Shown: in pieces, positions 35,230 through 46,475 of the stretch | Layout: every line of letters begins with the position of its first letter | Numbering within the stretch: position 1 is the stretch's first letter | From: Hyphomonadaceae bacterium ML37 | GTDB taxonomy: Bacteria > Pseudomonadota > Alphaproteobacteria > Caulobacterales > Maricaulaceae | Reading direction: 5' to 3' | Length of the DNA stretch: 64,000 bases | Assembly: GCA_027627685.1 (NCBI GenBank) | Contig: CP091241.1 | Coordinates: forward strand, 248,001 to 312,000 | Notes under the pieces: model-generated | The model's database searches: none | What the model was told of the DNA's origin: nothing | The model's input: the letters and a program-made list of their open reading frames with translations, nothing else | Program-made: the position numbers and the translations under genes

Positions 35230-35873
35230 CCGGCTCGGGCGGCGATGATCGAGGCTTCGCGGCGCCATTGCGCGCCGTCGCGCTGATAGACCGCGAACAC
35301 CAGCGAGGCGGACGGCGGGCGCGAGATCGGGATCGGCGTGAAGGTGTAGGCCTCGGCCACCAGCACGCGCGCGCCATCGTCGAAATGGACGGGGCGGGAG
35401 ATCGCCAGCGTCGCCGCCCCGGGAGGCGCGCCGGGATCAGGGTTCATCATCTGCTCTTCGGCCCAGCGCTGGAAGCCGCGGATATCGGCATTGAACGGGT
35501 CCGCTTGCGTCTCAATGCCGGGGCATTGGATGGGCCCCCCGGTCGTCAACCCGTCGTGAAACAGGTCGAGCTGGGCTTCCGTCAGGCTTTCGATCGCCGT
35601 CGCGAAATCCGGCGTGTAGCCCATGGCGAAGGTGGCGTCAGACCCGCTCTGCCTGCCCTCCTGGGTCAGCGTTTCCGCCAGGGCCGCCCGGTCCATGGGC
35701 AGGCTGAGCCAGGATGCGCTGACGGCGGCGCGCGTGTCGTCGGCGCTTGTGTTGCTGACAAAGGTCTCAACCCTCTCACCCATAAACATGCAGGCGGCCT
35801 CTGCAGGGGACGCTTGCACGGTGGCGGTCTGGCTTGCGGTGAGGCTGGCTGCGGCGAGCAAGGCTGTGAGCAT
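35226..35873 (-). CDS. Exported protein of unknown function
   Basis: A 215-residue protein with a short signal peptide (MLTALLAAASLTASQTATVQA) and a soluble domain that I do not recognise. Two Cys (in EAACMFMGER and GPIQCPGIE) could form a disulfide. The C-terminus ASLVFAVYQRDGAQWRREASIIAARAG resembles a small beta-sheet domain (NTF2- or lipocalin-like shape is only a guess). GAGG lies 6 nt before the ATG at 35873. It lies between trmB and rimP, antiparallel to both. Confidence 0.7.
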   Translation of the reverse strand: MLTALLAAASLTASQTATVQASPAEAACMFMGERVETFVSNTSADDTRAAVSASWLSLPMDRAALAETLTQEGRQSGSDATFAMGYTPDFATAIESLTEAQLDLFHDGLTTGGPIQCPGIETQADPFNADIRGFQRWAEEQMMNPDPGAPPGAATLAISRPVHFDDGARVLVAEAYTFTPIPISRPPSASLVFAVYQRDGAQWRREASIIAARAG

Positions 35874-35882
35874 TATGACCTC

Positions 35883-36017
35883 ATGAATGTCTTCAACCTT
35901 ATCGCCGGTTCGCGTGGACGCCGCAAGCGCCGCCCCGTTGCGCGCGCCGCTTCAAGCGCGTATAAGGCCTCCAACAAGTTCGATACGCCGGATGGCGTGT
36001 TCGGGCGGCTCGGGTAA
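35883..36017 (+). CDS. Possible 44-residue Arg-rich leader peptide before rimP
   Basis: An in-frame ATG at 35883 opens a 44-residue peptide: MNVFNLIAGSRGRRKRRPVA, then a stretch ending DTPDGVFGRLG. Its TAA (36015-36017) lies in the loop of a terminator-like hairpin. No good ribosome site precedes the ATG, and the start of the antiparallel exported protein is only 9 bp away, so any promoter must lie inside that gene. It may be a leader peptide controlling rimP-nusA-infB by attenuation, a real small protein, or chance. Confidence 0.3.
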   Translation: MNVFNLIAGSRGRRKRRPVARAASSAYKASNKFDTPDGVFGRLG

Positions 36018-36033
36018 CCGGGCCGCCCTTTTC
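36002..36033 (+). terminator. Terminator/attenuator-like hairpin upstream of rimP
   Basis: CGGGCGGC-T-CGG pairs with CCG-G-GCCGCCC around GTAA, followed by TTTTCG. It is 31 bp before the rimP start and overlaps the end of the 44-codon frame. This position suits transcript attenuation. Confidence 0.65.
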
Positions 36034-36063
36034 GTTAGCCCGGCCGACTTCAGGGAGCCTTGC

Positions 36064-36651
36064 TTGAGAACCCGCTCGCCCCAGGATGTGCGCATTCTAG
36101 AGCTTGCCGAACCCCTCGCCGAGGCGCTGGGGCTCGAGATCGTGCGCGTGCGCGTGATGGGCGGCAAGAAGACCACCTGCCAGATCATGACCGAGCGCCA
36201 TGACGGCGATGTCAGCGTCGGCGATTGCGCGCGCCTGTCGCGGGCTTTGTCGGCGGTGCTGGAGGAAGTCGATCCCATCGCGGATGAATATGATCTGGAA
36301 GTCTCCTCGCCTGGCATTGACCGGCCGCTGACCACGCTGGCGCATTTTGCGCGCTGGGAAGGCTTTGAAGCCAAGCTGGAGCTGGACCGCCTGGTCGAGG
36401 GCCGCAAGCGCTATCGCGGCCTTCTGGCCGGGGTCGAGGACGAAGCCGTGCTGATCGATCTGGCCGGCGAAGAAGAGACGGCCGTCATCCCGTTCAACTG
36501 GATCAGCGACGCCAAGCTGGTGCTGACCGACGCGCTGCTGGCTGAAAGCCTCAAAGGGCGGGCATCGCCCCCTCAAGACTTTACCGGCGACGGCGCCGGT
36601 GACGACGATATTGGCGAGCAGGACGGCGCCAGGCCGGCCTCGGACGATTAA
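36064..36651 (+). CDS. rimP: Ribosome maturation factor RimP
   Basis: A 195-residue RimP, needed for 30S maturation. Conserved blocks include LAEPLAEALGLEIVRVRVMG, ADEYDLEVSSPGIDRPL and WEGFEAKLELDRLVEGRKRY. The start is TTG at 36064 with AGGGAG 6 nt upstream; there is no ATG in a suitable place. The C-terminus has an acidic extension (DDDIGEQDGARPASDD). It is first in the rimP-nusA-ylxR-infB operon, 20 bp before nusA. Confidence 0.95.
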   Translation: MRTRSPQDVRILELAEPLAEALGLEIVRVRVMGGKKTTCQIMTERHDGDVSVGDCARLSRALSAVLEEVDPIADEYDLEVSSPGIDRPLTTLAHFARWEGFEAKLELDRLVEGRKRYRGLLAGVEDEAVLIDLAGEEETAVIPFNWISDAKLVLTDALLAESLKGRASPPQDFTGDGAGDDDIGEQDGARPASDD

Positions 36652-36671
36652 CCGACAGAAGGAAGACACAC

Positions 36672-38438
36672 ATGGCCATCGGGGTCAGCGCCAACAAGCT
36701 GGAAATCCTGCAGATCGCCCGCGCGGTCGCCCAGGAAAAGATGATCGACGAGAAGATCGTCCTGGGCGCCATTGAAGAGGCGATCCAGAAGGCGGCGCGC
36801 TCGCGCTATGGCGCCGAGCTGGATATCCATTGCAAGATCAACTCCAAGACCGGCGAGATGCGACTGACCAGCCGCACCACGGTGGTGGAGGAAGTCGAGA
36901 ACGAATCCCACGAGATCACGCTGGAGGACGCCCGCAAGCGCGATCCCAAGGCCGAGATCGGGACCGTGTTCGAAGAAGAGCTGCCCCCGATCGAGTTCGG
37001 CCGCGTCGCCTCCCAGACCGCCAAGCAGGTGATCACCCAGAAGGTCCGCGAAGCCGAGCGCGAGCGCCAGTACGAAGAGTACAAGGACCGCGTGGGCGAG
37101 GTCATCAACGGCATCGTCAAGCGCGTCGAATACGGCAATGTCATCGTGGATCTGGGCAAGGCCGAAGGCATTATCCGCCGCGCCGACGGCATTCCGCGCG
37201 AAGCGCTCCAGAACAATGACCGTGTGCGCGCCTATATCTATGATGTGCGCCCCGAAGTGCGCGGACCCCAGATCTTCCTGTCGCGCGCCCACAACGACTT
37301 CATGGCCGCCCTGTTCGCCCAGGAAGTGCCGGAAGTCTATGAAGGCGTCATCGAGATTCCGCGCGTGGCGCGCGATCCGGGCAGCCGGGCCAAGATCGCG
37401 GTGATCTCCAATGACAGCTCCATCGATCCGGTGGGCGCTTGCGTCGGCATGCGCGGCAGCCGGGTCCAGGCTGTGGTCAACGAACTGGCGGGCGAAAAGA
37501 TCGACATCATCCCGTTCAACCCGGATCCGGCGACTTTCATCGTCAACGCGCTGCAGCCTGCCGAGGTCTCCAAGGTCGTGCTCGATGAGGAAAACCAGCG
37601 CATTGAAGTGGTGGTGCCCGACGATCAGCTCTCGCTGGCCATCGGCCGGCGCGGCCAGAACGTGCGTCTGGCCAGCCAGCTGACCGGCTGGTCCATCGAC
37701 ATCCTCACCGAGGTCGAGGAATCCGAGCGCCGTCAGAAAGAATTCGCCACCCGCACCGCCCTGTTCATCGAAGGGCTGGATGTGGACGAGGTGATCGCCC
37801 AGCTGCTGGCCACCGAAGGCTTCGGCGATATGGAAGACATCGCCTATGTCGATCTCGACGAGATCGCCGTGATCGAGGGCTTCGACGACGCCACCGCGTC
37901 GGAAATCCAGACGCGCGCGCGCGAATGGCTCGACCGCCAGGCCGCCGAGCAGGACGCCCGCCGCGTCGAGCTGGGCGTGGAAGACGAGCTTTTGGAGATC
38001 GAAGGCATCACCCTGCCGCTGGCCGTGCGTCTGGGCGAGAATGACGTGAAAAACGTCGAAGACCTCGCCGGCCTGACGCCGGACGATCTTCGCGGCTGGT
38101 ACGAGACCCGTGATGGCGAGCGCGTGCGCGAGCCGGGCTTCCTGGACGGCATGGAGGTCGACGCGGCCGAGGCCGAGGCGCTGATCATGCGCGCCCGGGT
38201 CGCGGCGGGCTGGATCGAGGCCGATGCGCTCGAGCCGGAAGCCGAAGAGGTTGAAGACGGCGCTGACGAGGACGCCGAGGTGACCAATGCAGAGCTTGAC
38301 GATCTGGATCTGTCCGATCTCGAAGCCGAGGCTGCGCGCCTGGGCGTCGATCTGAACGAGCTGCTCGGCGAAGACGCCGGCGCAGAGGCCAGCGATGAAG
38401 ACGAAGCAGACGGCGAGGAGGACGACGCCAAATCGTGA
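36672..38438 (+). CDS. nusA: Transcription termination/antitermination factor NusA
   Basis: A 588-residue NusA. Order: N-terminal polymerase-binding domain (1-130), S1 domain (about 133-200, [21 protein letters not shown]), KH1 (about 230-290, [15 protein letters not shown]) and KH2 (about 300-345, [19 protein letters not shown]), then helix-hairpin-helix repeats ([35 protein letters not shown]) and an acidic Asp/Glu-rich tail. It binds RNA polymerase and nascent RNA, affecting pausing and termination. It is followed by the YlxR gene with a 4-bp GTGA overlap. Confidence 0.98.
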   Translation: MAIGVSANKLEILQIARAVAQEKMIDEKIVLGAIEEAIQKAARSRYGAELDIHCKINSKTGEMRLTSRTTVVEEVENESHEITLEDARKRDPKAEIGTVFEEELPPIEFGRVASQTAKQVITQKVREAERERQYEEYKDRVGEVINGIVKRVEYGNVIVDLGKAEGIIRRADGIPREALQNNDRVRAYIYDVRPEVRGPQIFLSRAHNDFMAALFAQEVPEVYEGVIEIPRVARDPGSRAKIAVISNDSSIDPVGACVGMRGSRVQAVVNELAGEKIDIIPFNPDPATFIVNALQPAEVSKVVLDEENQRIEVVVPDDQLSLAIGRRGQNVRLASQLTGWSIDILTEVEESERRQKEFATRTALFIEGLDVDEVIAQLLATEGFGDMEDIAYVDLDEIAVIEGFDDATASEIQTRAREWLDRQAAEQDARRVELGVEDELLEIEGITLPLAVRLGENDVKNVEDLAGLTPDDLRGWYETRDGERVREPGFLDGMEVDAAEAEALIMRARVAAGWIEADALEPEAEEVEDGADEDAEVTNAELDDLDLSDLEAEAARLGVDLNELLGEDAGAEASDEDEADGEEDDAKS

Positions 38439-39064
38439 GCCGCGGAGCGCGCACAAGCCGGGTCAAGGCGGTGCGCGAGCGCCGCTGCGCCGTCACTGGC
38501 GAGGTGCTCGGCGACGCGGTCCTCTTGCGCGTCGCGCTCTCGCCCGATGGGCAGGTGGTGCCGGATGTCTCCGCCCGCCTGCCCGGTCGGGGCGCCTGGG
38601 TGAAGGCCGACCGCGCCACGCTGGAGCAGGCGGCCAAACGCAAGGCGTTTCATCGCGCCTTCGGCGAGCCGGTGGAGGTCCCGGCGGACCTGGCGGCCCA
38701 GTTCGAGGCGCAGCTGGAAGCGCGCGCCCTGTCAGCGCTCGGTCTCGCGCGGCGTGCGGGACGGCTCGCAATGGGGTATGATGCGGTCCGTCTGGGCCTG
38801 CAGAAGGGTCCCGATCCGGCGCTGCGCATCGAGGCGAGCGACGGCGCGGCGGACGGGCGCGGCAAGCTGGATGCGCTGGCGCGCGCCGCGAGGCCGGAGC
38901 TGGCGACCGTGTCATGCTTCAGCGCCGAGGCGCTGGGCGCGGCGCTGGGACGATCCGGCGTGGTGCATCTGCTTCTGGCCCAGGGGCCCGAAGCGCAAAG
39001 TTTCAAAGGCCTGGTCAGCAAGCTGGCCGGCTTTCGCGACCTCGATCCGGCCGCGCGCGCCTAG
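38435..39064 (+). CDS. YlxR (DUF448) domain fused to an L7Ae-like RNA-binding domain
   Basis: A 209-residue protein. Residues 1-80 are YlxR-like (ERRCAVTGEVLGDAVLLRVALSPDGQVVPDVSARLPGRGAWV), and 85-200 are L7Ae/Gadd45-like (ALSALGLARRAGRLAMGYDAVRLGLQKG). The fusion between nusA and infB is the standard alphaproteobacterial form. It starts with GTG at 38435 overlapping the nusA stop (GTGA), so it is probably translationally coupled. Function is RNA-binding; the target is not known. Confidence 0.92.
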   Translation: MSRGARTSRVKAVRERRCAVTGEVLGDAVLLRVALSPDGQVVPDVSARLPGRGAWVKADRATLEQAAKRKAFHRAFGEPVEVPADLAAQFEAQLEARALSALGLARRAGRLAMGYDAVRLGLQKGPDPALRIEASDGAADGRGKLDALARAARPELATVSCFSAEALGAALGRSGVVHLLLAQGPEAQSFKGLVSKLAGFRDLDPAARA

Positions 39065-39226
39065 AGGCGCACAGGACGGTTGATCCGCCGGGCGAGGCGG
39101 CTAGTTTAGCGGGCCTTCGGGCGGGGCGCAGGGCGCGCTCCTACGGGCGGCCCATTTTGCATATGACGGCGGACAGCACGCGGCGGCTGGCGCCGCCCCA
39201 CACGGACTGCCGCGGCAAGGACGCTT

Positions 39227-41830
39227 ATGAGCGACGCTGACGAACGCAACACCTCGGGCCGTAAACCCCTCTCCCTCGGTGGAGGCTCAACACCGTCCGG
39301 GACGGTGCGACAGAGCTTTCCGCGCGGGCGCCAGAAGGCCGTGGTGGTCGAGAAGAAGCGCAAACGCACAGGCACGCCTGGCGCCCCCGGCGCCAAGGAT
39401 GCGCCCGCCCCGGCTGCGCATGGCAAACCGGGCATGTCCGACAAGGACCGCACCCGCGCCCTGATCGCGGCCAAGGCCAAGCAGATGGGCCTGTCCGAAG
39501 AAGAGCTGCTCAAGCGCCAGGCCGCCATCCAGCGCGCCCGGGCCGAAGCCGAACAGCGCGACGCCCAGAAACGCACCGAGGAAGCTGAACGCACCCAGCG
39601 CCAGGACAGCGAGATGCGCGCGCTGGAAGAATCCCGCGAGCGCGAGGAAGCCGAGCGCGTGGCGCGCGAAAACGCCGCCAAGCGGCGCGACGCCGCGCCT
39701 GAAGCGGCCCCCGTCGAAGACACATCCGGCGCCGTGGTCGATCCGGCGGACATGCCGGTCGAGCCTTCGGGCAAGCCGCAGCGCAAGGCGGACAAGACCG
39801 ACAAGGCGCGTGAGCGCGGCGAACCCGAAGACGACGGCGACATGCTGCGCAAGCTGGGCGGCCGGGTCAAAGAGAAGAAGGTCGAGCCTGCCGACAAGAC
39901 CAGTTCGGGCCGCGCAGGGCGCGATTCCCGGCGTCACACCGGCAAGCTGACCATCCAGAATCTGGTGGAGGACGATGAGGGCCGTCAGCGCTCGCTTGCC
40001 TCCATGCGCCGGGCCCGCGAACGCGAAAAGATGCGCCGGTCGCAGCTGGGACAGGGCCGCGACAAGGTCGCGCGCGAAGTGGTGGTGCCCGAGGCGATCA
40101 CCATTCAGGACCTCGCCCAGCGTATGGCCGAGCGCGCCGCCGATGTGGTGAAATATCTCATGACCCAGGGCCAGATGCTCCGGGCCAATGACGTGATTGA
40201 CGCCGACACCGCTGAACTGATCGTCGAGGAATTCGGCCACACGGTGAAGCGCGTGTCGGAATCCGACGTGGAGGTGGGCTTCATTTCCAAGGATGATGAT
40301 GACGGCGCCAAGAAATCGCGCCCGCCTGTGGTCACGGTCATGGGCCATGTGGACCATGGCAAGACCTCGCTGCTGGACGCGCTGCGCCAGACCGACGTCG
40401 CTGCGGGCGAGGCCGGGGGCATCACCCAGCATATCGGCGCCTATCAGGTTCAGCTCAAAGGCGGCGAGCGCATCACCTTCCTCGACACGCCCGGTCACGC
40501 GGCGTTCTCCTCGATGCGCGCGCGCGGCGCCCAGGCCACCGATATTGTGATCCTGGTGGTGGCCGCCGATGACGGCGTCATGCCGCAGACCATCGAGGCC
40601 ATCAAGCACGCCAAGGCGGCCAATGTCCCGATCATCGTGGCGGTCAACAAGATCGACAAGCCCGACGCCAATGCGGACAAGGTCCTGCAGGAATTGCTGC
40701 AGCACGAAGTCTTCGTGGAATCCATGGGCGGCGATGTGCAGGCCGTCAGCGTTTCGGCGCTCAAGAAAATGGGCCTGGACGAGCTGACCGAGGCGATCAA
40801 CCTGCAGGCCGAGTTGCTGGAGCTGAAAGCCAATCCGGACCGCTCCGCCGAAGGCGTGGTGATCGAGTCCCAGATCGACAAGGGCCGCGGCCCCGTCGCC
40901 ACGGTTCTGGTCAAGCGTGGCACGCTCAAGCGCGGCGAGATCGTCGTGGCGGGCGCCCAGTGGGGCAAGGTGCGCGCGCTGAACAATGAGCGCGGCCAGC
41001 AAATGGCTGAAGCCGGCCCGTCCCTGCCGGCCGAGATCCTCGGTCTGGACGGCGCGCCGGAGCCTGGTGAAGTGTTCGCCGTGGTCGAAAACGAAGCGCG
41101 TGCTCGTGAGCTGGTGGACTATCGCCAGCGCATGATGCGCGACCGTTCGGCGGCCTCGCGCACCAGCAAGGGCGCCTCGCTCGAGCAGATGATGGCGCGC
41201 CTGCAGCAGTCCGAAGTCGCCGAGCTGGCGGTTCTGGTCAAAGCCGACGTGCAGGGCTCGGCCGAAGCGGTCAGCGGCGCCATGGAGAAGCTGGGTAATG
41301 AGGAGGTGCGCGCACGCGTCATCCACTCCGCCCCCGGCGGGGTGTCGGAAAGCGATGTGCTGCTCGCAGCGGCCTCGAACGCGCCGATCCTGGCCTTCAA
41401 CGTGCGCGCCAACAAACAGGCGCGCGAGTTGGCCGAGCGCGAAGGCGTGGAGATCCGCTATTACTCGGTGATCTACAACCTGCTCGACGATGTGAAAGCG
41501 GCGCTCGAGGGCCTGCTGACGCCCGGACAGCGCGAGACCTTCATCGGTTATGCCGAGATCAAGGAAGTCTTCTCCATCACCCGGGTCGGCAAGGTCGCCG
41601 GTTGCCGCGTCACCGAAGGCGTGGTCAAGCGCGGCTGCGGCGTGCGCCTTCTGCGCGACGACACCGTGCTGCACGAGGGCAAGCTGTCCACGCTCAAGCG
41701 CTTCAAGGACGAAGTGGCCGAAGTGCGCGCGGGCGTGGAATGCGGCATGGCGTTCGAGAAATATGAGGACATCCAGGTGGGCGACCTCATCGAATGCTTC
41801 CAGGTCGAGGAGTTCAAGCGTTCGCTCTAG
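39227..41830 (+). CDS. infB: Translation initiation factor IF-2
   Basis: An 867-residue IF-2. The N-terminal 280 residues are charged, helical, low-complexity (Ala/Glu/Arg/Lys), as in long alphaproteobacterial forms. The IF2-N domain lies about 290-350, the GTPase G1 GHVDHGKT is at residues 373-380, with DTPGHAAF (G3) and NKIDKPDA (G4), followed by domains II, III and the fMet-tRNA-binding C-terminal domain ([19 protein letters not shown]). It closes the rimP-nusA-ylxR unit with a 162-bp gap. Here rbfA and truB do not follow, as they usually do; tsaB does. Confidence 0.98.
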   Translation: MSDADERNTSGRKPLSLGGGSTPSGTVRQSFPRGRQKAVVVEKKRKRTGTPGAPGAKDAPAPAAHGKPGMSDKDRTRALIAAKAKQMGLSEEELLKRQAAIQRARAEAEQRDAQKRTEEAERTQRQDSEMRALEESREREEAERVARENAAKRRDAAPEAAPVEDTSGAVVDPADMPVEPSGKPQRKADKTDKARERGEPEDDGDMLRKLGGRVKEKKVEPADKTSSGRAGRDSRRHTGKLTIQNLVEDDEGRQRSLASMRRAREREKMRRSQLGQGRDKVAREVVVPEAITIQDLAQRMAERAADVVKYLMTQGQMLRANDVIDADTAELIVEEFGHTVKRVSESDVEVGFISKDDDDGAKKSRPPVVTVMGHVDHGKTSLLDALRQTDVAAGEAGGITQHIGAYQVQLKGGERITFLDTPGHAAFSSMRARGAQATDIVILVVAADDGVMPQTIEAIKHAKAANVPIIVAVNKIDKPDANADKVLQELLQHEVFVESMGGDVQAVSVSALKKMGLDELTEAINLQAELLELKANPDRSAEGVVIESQIDKGRGPVATVLVKRGTLKRGEIVVAGAQWGKVRALNNERGQQMAEAGPSLPAEILGLDGAPEPGEVFAVVENEARARELVDYRQRMMRDRSAASRTSKGASLEQMMARLQQSEVAELAVLVKADVQGSAEAVSGAMEKLGNEEVRARVIHSAPGGVSESDVLLAAASNAPILAFNVRANKQARELAEREGVEIRYYSVIYNLLDDVKAALEGLLTPGQRETFIGYAEIKEVFSITRVGKVAGCRVTEGVVKRGCGVRLLRDDTVLHEGKLSTLKRFKDEVAEVRAGVECGMAFEKYEDIQVGDLIECFQVEEFKRSL

Positions 41831-41863
41831 GGCGGACGCTGTCTCCCGCATACGGAGGCCGCG

Positions 41864-42502
41864 ATGACCGCGCCGGTTCTGGTCATCGACACGGCGGGCC
41901 CCTGGTGCGCCTGCGCACTGGAAATGGACGGTATCGTTCTGGTCCGCGCGCAGGACATTGGCCGCGGCCATGCCGAAGTGCTGGCGCCCTGGGTCTCGGC
42001 GCTGCTGGACGAGGCGGGCTGCCGCCCGCGTGATCTGCAACGCATTGGCGTGAATGTGGGACCGGGCGGTTTCGCCGGCGTGCGCGTGGGCGTGGCCTTC
42101 GCGCGCGGTCTCTCGCTGGCCTGCGGCGCGCAGGCTGTGGGGATCGGCGCTCTGGACGCGTGGGCTTTGCATGCCGATCCGGACCGCATCGCCGAAGTGC
42201 TCAGCGTCCATGACGCCCGGCGCGGCGAGCTGATCTGGCGCTGGTTCCGCAGGGGCGCGCCGTCGGGTGACCTCGAGCGCGGCGATGTCGACGCCGCGCG
42301 CGCTGCACTCGCTGCTGTGCCCGGCGCCCGTCTGGCCGGCTCCGGCGCCGGGCTGCTCGGCGGCCCTGACTTCGACCCCGAACCCCCGCTTTCCGCCCTC
42401 CTGACCCTCACCCGTGCCGCGCCTGATGATACCCCTTCGCCCGCCCCGGTCTATGCGCGCGCGCCCGATGCCAAGCTGGCAGGCGGGGTGGACCCCGCAT
42501 GA
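41864..42502 (+). CDS. tsaB: tRNA t6A biosynthesis protein TsaB
   Basis: A 212-residue ASKHA-fold protein. The N-terminal VLVIDTAGPWCACALE and the GPGGFAGVRVGVAFARGLSL loop are TsaB signatures. It partners TsaD and TsaE to make t6A37 in ANN-decoding tRNAs. The start at 41864 follows GGAGG. Its end overlaps rimI by ATGA (42499-42502). It begins the conserved block through metK. Confidence 0.93.
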   Translation: MTAPVLVIDTAGPWCACALEMDGIVLVRAQDIGRGHAEVLAPWVSALLDEAGCRPRDLQRIGVNVGPGGFAGVRVGVAFARGLSLACGAQAVGIGALDAWALHADPDRIAEVLSVHDARRGELIWRWFRRGAPSGDLERGDVDAARAALAAVPGARLAGSGAGLLGGPDFDPEPPLSALLTLTRAAPDDTPSPAPVYARAPDAKLAGGVDPA

Positions 42503-42936
42503 GCATCCAGATCAGCACCTGCGGACCCGGCGCCGAGGCGCTGCTGGCGGCCTTGCACGAACGCTGCTTTGACGATTGCTGGAACGAGGCGGAGATGACC
42601 GGCCTCCTGACCAGTCCCGGCGTCAGTGCTTTGGTCCTTGAAGAGGACGGCGAACCGGCGGGCCTCGCCGTCATCCGGGTGGTGCTGGACGAGGCGGAAT
42701 TGCTCACCCTGGGCGTGCTGCCCGGCCGGCGCGCCCGCGGCCATGGATTGACCTTGCTGAACGCCGCCGAAGCCGCCGCCCGCCAGGCCGGCGCCGCGCG
42801 CCTGTTTCTGGAGGTGTCACACGTGAACGCGCCCGCCGCCGGGCTGTACACGCGCGCCGGGTACCGCCAGGTCGGCCGGCGCACGCGCTATTACCGGGAC
42901 GGAACAGACGCGCGCGTTCTGACGCGGGAGCTGTAA
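42499..42936 (+). CDS. rimI: RimI-like N-acetyltransferase
   Basis: A 145-residue GNAT protein. It has the short RimI form with LLTLGVLPGRRARGHGLTLLNAAEAAA (acetyl-CoA loop) and VNAPAAGLYTRAGYRQVGRRTRYY. In E. coli RimI acetylates ribosomal protein S18; the place next to tsaB is the usual one. It overlaps tsaB by ATGA. The specificity here is inferred from context. Confidence 0.9.
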   Translation: MSIQISTCGPGAEALLAALHERCFDDCWNEAEMTGLLTSPGVSALVLEEDGEPAGLAVIRVVLDEAELLTLGVLPGRRARGHGLTLLNAAEAAARQAGAARLFLEVSHVNAPAAGLYTRAGYRQVGRRTRYYRDGTDARVLTREL

Positions 42937-43034
42937 TAACCCCAGTCCCTTTGCGTATGGACAGGCTGCAAGGGCGAAGCGTATCAAGGGTTACGCCCGG
43001 CGCGCCTGCGCGCCATGCCGCAGCGAGGATGGCC

Positions 43035-43451
43035 ATGACTGACCGGATCGAACAGCTCTGCGTGGACAAGGGCCTGCGCATGACCGAGCAGCGCCGGGTG
43101 ATCGCGCGCGTGCTCTCGCGCGCCGACGATCATCCTGACGCCGAAGAACTGCACCGGCGCGCCAATGAGGTGGATCGCGGCATCTCGCTGGCCACGGTCT
43201 ACCGCACCGTGCGCCTGTTCGAGGACGCCGGGATCATCGAGCGCCACGACTTTCGCGACGGCCGCTCACGCTATGAGGAATCGCCCGAAGACCACCATGA
43301 CCATCTCATCGACATGAATTCCGGCGAGGTGGTGGAGTTCTATGACGAGGAGATCGAAAAGCTCCAGGAAGCCATCGCCCGCAGGCTCGGCTACAAGCTC
43401 ATCGATCACCGCCTGGAGCTGTATGGTGTGAAGCTGAAGGACGGGGGGTAG
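43035..43451 (+). CDS. fur: Fur-family metal-responsive regulator
   Basis: A 138-residue Fur-type repressor. The winged-helix part (LRMTEQRRVIARVLSRADDHPDAEELHRRANEVDRGISLATVYRTVRLFEDAGII) is followed by the metal-binding dimer domain with EDHHDHLIDMNSGEVVEFYDEEIE. Where E. coli Fur has a CxxC at LICLDCG, this protein has IDMNSG, the usual alphaproteobacterial form, so it may sense iron or manganese (Mur-like). The ATG at 43035 has GAGG 6 nt upstream; an ATG at 43029 would overlap it. It lies in the tsaB-rimI-fur-miaB neighbourhood. Confidence 0.93.
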   Translation: MTDRIEQLCVDKGLRMTEQRRVIARVLSRADDHPDAEELHRRANEVDRGISLATVYRTVRLFEDAGIIERHDFRDGRSRYEESPEDHHDHLIDMNSGEVVEFYDEEIEKLQEAIARRLGYKLIDHRLELYGVKLKDGG

Positions 43452-43585
43452 GGGCTCCACCCCTTCGCGCCCTTGCATCCCGCGCTCACAATGCCCATAA
43501 CGCAAGGCTGGCGCCGGGCTGATGGTCTGAGAGCGCGTGAGGGTATAGGTGACATGTCACGCCGGCGAGGAGGCCGGCCGCGCCC

Positions 43586-44982
<1,397 letters not shown>

Positions 44983-44986
<4 letters not shown>

Positions 44987-46020
44987 GCCGAAGTCCCAGA
45001 TCGCGCCCCCCGGCCAGCCGTCCGCCCGTGAGGGAAGGCCGCAGGCTGCCCGCAGAAACCGTACATTTTGATGACGCCGCCCTGGTGCGCGCCCTGGCCG
45101 GGCCGGGCCATGAGAATTTTGCCGTGCTGGAAGCCGAGCTGGGCGTGCGGGTCGAGGCGCCCGGCGGCGGCCAGATCCAGATCATGGGCGAGGAGGCCCG
45201 CGCCCGCATCGACGCCTCGCGCGTGCTGCATGCCCTCTATGGACGTCTCAGCGAGGGCCTCGCCATCGATCCGGCCGCCGTGCGCGCCGCCTGCCGGATG
45301 GCCGATGACCCGGCGGCAGAAGCCATCGACGCCATCATCCGCGTACCGCGCGGCGCCAGCTTCGCGGCCCGCACGGACGGTCAGGCGGCCTATGTGCGCG
45401 CGCTGAAAAACGCGCTCGGCTATGACATGGTGTTCGGCGTCGGCCCGGCGGGCACAGGCAAAACTCTGCTGGCGGTGGCCTATGGCGCCGGTCAGCTGGC
45501 GGAGGGGACGGTAGAGCGTCTGGTGATCACCCGCCCCGCCGTGGAGGCGGGCGAACGGCTGGGCTTCCTGCCGGGCGACCTGACCGAGAAGATTGATCCC
45601 TACCTGCTGCCGATCTGGGACGCCCTGCGCGATGCGCTGGGCCAGCGCCTGTCGGACAAATACCGCGAAGAGGGCCGTGTCGAAGTCGCGCCGCTGGCCT
45701 TCATGCGCGGGCGCACGCTGAACCGGGCCTTCGTCATCGTGGACGAGGCGCAGAACGCCACCATCCCCCAGATGCGCATGGTGCTGACACGCCTGGGCGA
45801 AGGCTCGCGCATGGCGGTGACCGGCGATCCCACCCAGACCGATCTGAGGCGCGGCGAGCCGTCAGGCCTCGCCCATGCGCTGGGCATCCTCACCGAGGAG
45901 CCGCGCATCGCCATTCATCGCTTCACCCGGTCCGACGTGGTGCGCCACGGCCTGGTGGCGCGCATCGTCCACGCCTATGAGCGCGATGACGAGCGCCGGG
46001 AGACGGGCCGCACGTCATGA
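44983..46020 (+). CDS. phoH: PhoH-like ATPase (PhoL/YbeZ type)
   Basis: A 345-residue PhoH-family ATPase. Residues 1-110 form a KH-like N-terminal part; Walker A GPAGTGKT is at 154-161 and Walker [16 protein letters not shown] near 248. The start is GTG at 44983 overlapping the miaB stop. In other bacteria it acts with YbeY, encoded next with ATGA overlap (46017-46020), in rRNA or ribosome quality control. It ends RRETGRTS. Confidence 0.95.
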
Positions 46021-46475
46021 GTGTGGAGATCGTCATCGAGGACCCCGCCTGGGAGGCGGCGCCCGGGCTTGAGGCCCTGATCACAGACGTGGTCGGCGCC
46101 GGGCTTACAAGAGTGCCTGAGCCCCGCCCGGGCGAGGCGGTGATCCTGCTCACCGGTGATGACAGCGTTCAGGCGCTGAACGCCCGCTTCCGCGGCAAGG
46201 ACAGCCCGACCAATGTCCTGTCCTTTCCCGCGCCCGAGCGCGAAGGCTATCCCGGCGATGTGGCGCTGGCCTTCGGCGTCTGCGCGCGCGAAGCTCAGGC
46301 GGCGGGCAAGCCGCTTATCCATCACGCCGCGCATCTGGCCCTGCACGGCGTATTGCATCTCAACGGGCTCGATCATGAAGAGGAGATAGCGGCGCGCGAG
46401 ATGGAGCGGCTGGAGACAGCCGTGCTCGCCGGGTTCGGCATCGCCGACCCCTACGCCGCGCTGGAAGGACCATGA
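46017..46475 (+). CDS. ybeY: Endoribonuclease YbeY
   Basis: A 152-residue metalloenzyme for 16S rRNA 3'-end maturation and ribosome quality control. The signature is HLALHGVLHLNGLDHEEE, with the three zinc-binding His. The earlier SPTNVLSFPAPE block is also conserved. It overlaps phoH upstream and corC downstream by 4 bp each. Confidence 0.96.
   Translation: MSVEIVIEDPAWEAAPGLEALITDVVGAGLTRVPEPRPGEAVILLTGDDSVQALNARFRGKDSPTNVLSFPAPEREGYPGDVALAFGVCAREAQAAGKPLIHHAAHLALHGVLHLNGLDHEEEIAAREMERLETAVLAGFGIADPYAALEGP

Noticed and set aside
35874-36063. metY-type initiator tRNA before rimP
   Set aside because: No cloverleaf, CAT anticodon loop or CCA-proximal acceptor stem is visible; only a short frame and a terminator.
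39172-39249. Short frame overlapping the infB start
   Set aside because: It has no ribosome site or family features, and infB at 39227 has the canonical start.
36648-42211. Long open frames antisense to nusA and infB
   Set aside because: High GC and codon bias of the true genes leave the antisense frames open; they show His/Asp/Gly-rich shadow sequence and no domains.
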